Positions 6,539-8,104 of a stretch of 8,104 nt of DNA are shown here, in pieces. Under the pieces are notes generated by a model. It did not search any database. It was given only the letters and a program-made list of their open reading frames with translations, and was not told the DNA's origin. A program made the translations under genes and the position numbers. Positions within the stretch are counted from its first letter, which is position 1. Every line of letters starts with the position of its first letter. Origin of the DNA: Holophagaceae bacterium (GTDB lineage: Bacteria > Acidobacteriota > Holophagae > Holophagales > Holophagaceae); the NCBI GenBank assembly GCA_003538615.1, contig DPRT01000176.1, positions 1 through 8,104 on the forward strand. Reading direction: 5' to 3'.

Positions 6539-8104
6539 TCAGCCTTCGCGCCGGATCTCCAGCAGCTCGCCGCCGCTGAGGCGCAGCAGTTCCTGGAAGG
6601 CGGGTTCGCGCCGCAGGCGGTCCTCGGGCCGGTCGGATTCGGCCTGCGCCGGGCCGTCCTCGAAGCGGACATCCAGTTCCTTCAGGCCCGGCAGCACAGC
6701 CGCCAGGGCCGCCAGCACATGGGGGTTGGCCTTTTCGCGCTCCAGGTCATGGAGCGTCTGCCGCACGTTGGCGGGGAAGCGGAAACGCAGGACCGGTGCC
6801 TCCCAGCGCAGGTCCGTGGCCATCTGGGGCGCGGTGCCCAGGACGCGGAGGCCCGGCACTCCCCGGAGGGCCTCGCTGCAGGCCAGGCGGAGCTGGGGCG
6901 GGGTGGGGGCATTCGCCGCAGGCGGCACCTGGGTCCGGGCCGGAGCCTGGGCGGGCGGAGGAGCCGGCGTGGACCTGCGAGGCCCCTCAGGCGCCGGCGC
7001 GGCCTGGGGAGCCCGGGAAGGGACCGGCGGCGGGCCGGCGGGCGGGCCCGAGGGCGGCCGGGCAGCAGCGCCCGAAACCAGGGCATCCAGGGGAGCCAGA
7101 TGGGGCAGCTGCGCTGCGGTGATCAGGGCCAGCTCCACTACCACGCGGGGCAGGCTGCTGTCCCGCAGGTCCCGCTCCCGGCTCAGCAGCAGCTGGAGCA
7201 TGCGGGCCCAGCGCAGCAGATCCTGGGGACCGCGGGCAGCGCGAGCCTCCTGCTCCAGACGGTCCCGGAAGGCCAGCACCAGTTCCCGCCAGAAGGTGGC
7301 CCAGTCCGCACCCTGTTCGTTCAGCTCGCGGCAGGCTTCCACCAGGGCCGCCGTATCGCCGATGGCCAGGGCAGACATCACGCCCTGCACCAGGTGGGCG
7401 CTGACAATGCCCAGCTGCTCGCGGACGGATTCCTCCAGCACTTTGCCGTCCCCGGCGGCGATGACGCGATCGAGGATGGTGAGCGCATCGCGCATGGAGC
7501 CCTGCCCTGCCTCGGCCACCAGCCGCAGGCTGCCGCCCTCGGCCTCGACGCCCTCCTGCTCGCAGACATGCTTGAGGCGCCCTTCGATGAGGCCCACGGG
7601 AATGAGGCGGAAGGGGAAGATCTGGACGCGGCTCTTGATGGTGTCGGGCACGTCCTGCAGTTCTGTCGTGGCCAGCACGAAGATCGCGTGGGGTGGCGGT
7701 TCTTCGATGACCTTCAGCAGGGCGTTGAAGGCCTCCGTGCTGAGCATGTGGACTTCGTCGATGATGTAGACGCGGTAGCGGCAGAAGGCGGGGCGCGTCT
7801 GCACCTGCTCCCGCAGGGCCCGGGCGTCCGCCACGGAAGCGCGGCTGGCGGCGTCGATTTCGACGATGTCCAGGCTGCTGTCGGGCTGCTCCGCGGCCCG
7901 GCAGGGATCGCAGACCCCGCAGGGCGTGGCCGTGGGGCCCTCCGCGCAGTTCAGGGCCCGGGCCAGGATGCGCGCCGTGCTGGTCTTGCCCGTGCCCCGC
8001 ACGCCGGCGAAGAGGTAGGCCTGGTGGATGCGGCCACTCTCCTTGGCCCGCTTCAATGCGTTGGCCAGGGCCTTCACGCTACCCTCCTGCCCCACGAGGT
8101 CGGA
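6539..8104 (-). CDS. dnaX: DNA polymerase III subunit gamma/tau, 5' end outside window
   Basis: 521 residues are visible and the reading frame runs off the right edge. The first visible residues SDLVGQEGSVK match the usual position about 15-18 residues into DnaX, so the GTG at 8095-8093 is an internal Val, not the start. Counting from the first visible residue, one sees Walker A GVRGTGKT (34-41, K40), a four-Cys zinc module (53, 62, 65, 68), Walker B IIDEVH (114-119), and sensor ATTE followed by the arginine-finger SRV (158-160, where most family members have SRC). Domains II and III run to about 340. A proline/alanine-rich linker (348-403) then leads to a compact C-terminal region of about 118 residues. 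The protein is the ATPase motor of the clamp loader, loading the beta clamp. With about 537 residues in total it is a short tau. No A/T-rich slippery run that would make a separate gamma is visible. Confidence 0.95.
   Translation of the reverse strand, partial: SDLVGQEGSVKALANALKRAKESGRIHQAYLFAGVRGTGKTSTARILARALNCAEGPTATPCGVCDPCRAAEQPDSSLDIVEIDAASRASVADARALREQVQTRPAFCRYRVYIIDEVHMLSTEAFNALLKVIEEPPPHAIFVLATTELQDVPDTIKSRVQIFPFRLIPVGLIEGRLKHVCEQEGVEAEGGSLRLVAEAGQGSMRDALTILDRVIAAGDGKVLEESVREQLGIVSAHLVQGVMSALAIGDTAALVEACRELNEQGADWATFWRELVLAFRDRLEQEARAARGPQDLLRWARMLQLLLSRERDLRDSSLPRVVVELALITAAQLPHLAPLDALVSGAAARPPSGPPAGPPPVPSRAPQAAPAPEGPRRSTPAPPPAQAPARTQVPPAANAPTPPQLRLACSEALRGVPGLRVLGTAPQMATDLRWEAPVLRFRFPANVRQTLHDLEREKANPHVLAALAAVLPGLKELDVRFEDGPAQAESDRPEDRLRREPAFQELLRLSGGELLEIRREG

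Noticed and set aside
6726..7769. 347-aa plus-strand open frame over dnaX
   Set aside because: Antisense to highly conserved clamp-loader sequence, with a Ser/Arg/Ala-rich composition and no domain.
8093..8095. GTG as the dnaX start
   Set aside because: The frame continues upstream to the window edge with SDL, and VGQE is a normal internal DnaX motif, so the true start is outside the window.

Overview
This is a GC-rich window of single-copy, chromosome-like genes from a diderm (Gram-negative type) bacterium. A TamB protein implies an outer membrane. The overall look (very high third-position GC, a TamB with strongly diverged repeats, a soluble zinc-ribbon Ser/Thr kinase) would fit Acidobacteriota, perhaps a Holophagae/Geothrix-like genome. 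That placement is an impression from the protein sequences and was not tested by any search.

Layout, left to right. Positions 1-37 are the tail of an upstream unit, closed by a clean intrinsic terminator (38-66). A leader of about 150 nt follows, holding a possible 16-codon ORF (90-140) whose stop codon lies in the loop of a perfect 8-bp hairpin (130-149). Next is a class I SAM-dependent methyltransferase (215-988). Its 3' region contains an 11-bp GC hairpin (1006-1038) and ends at a strong, symmetrical terminator (1154-1182). Then comes a same-strand cluster: a cytosolic Hanks-type Ser/Thr protein kinase with a C-terminal four-cysteine zinc ribbon (1220-2188), a TamB/AsmA-like envelope protein of 1365 aa (2192-6289) starting 3 nt after the kinase stop, and a MoaD-type sulfur-carrier protein (6317-6538) 27 nt further on. 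On the opposite strand, dnaX (DNA polymerase III gamma/tau) runs in from the right edge, lacks its first codons, and ends exactly where moaD ends. The two stop codons together form the palindrome TGATCA.

Three starts are moved from the longest open frame because the sequence argues against it. The methyltransferase frame reaches back into a terminator but has a good ribosome site before 215. The kinase frame begins in front of a terminator hairpin, and the translated hairpin would give a spurious Lys/Pro/Arg-rich N-terminus. The moaD frame has its GGAG six bases before the ATG at 6317.

How the genes may work together: the kinase-TamB pair is the most suggestive arrangement. A cytoplasmic kinase is very probably translationally coupled to an inner-membrane-anchored, periplasm-spanning lipid-transfer or assembly protein. 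This invites the idea of phospho-control of envelope biogenesis, but nothing in the sequence proves a functional link. MoaD and DnaX look like ordinary housekeeping neighbours. No mobile element, CRISPR array, tRNA, rRNA or obvious defence system is visible.
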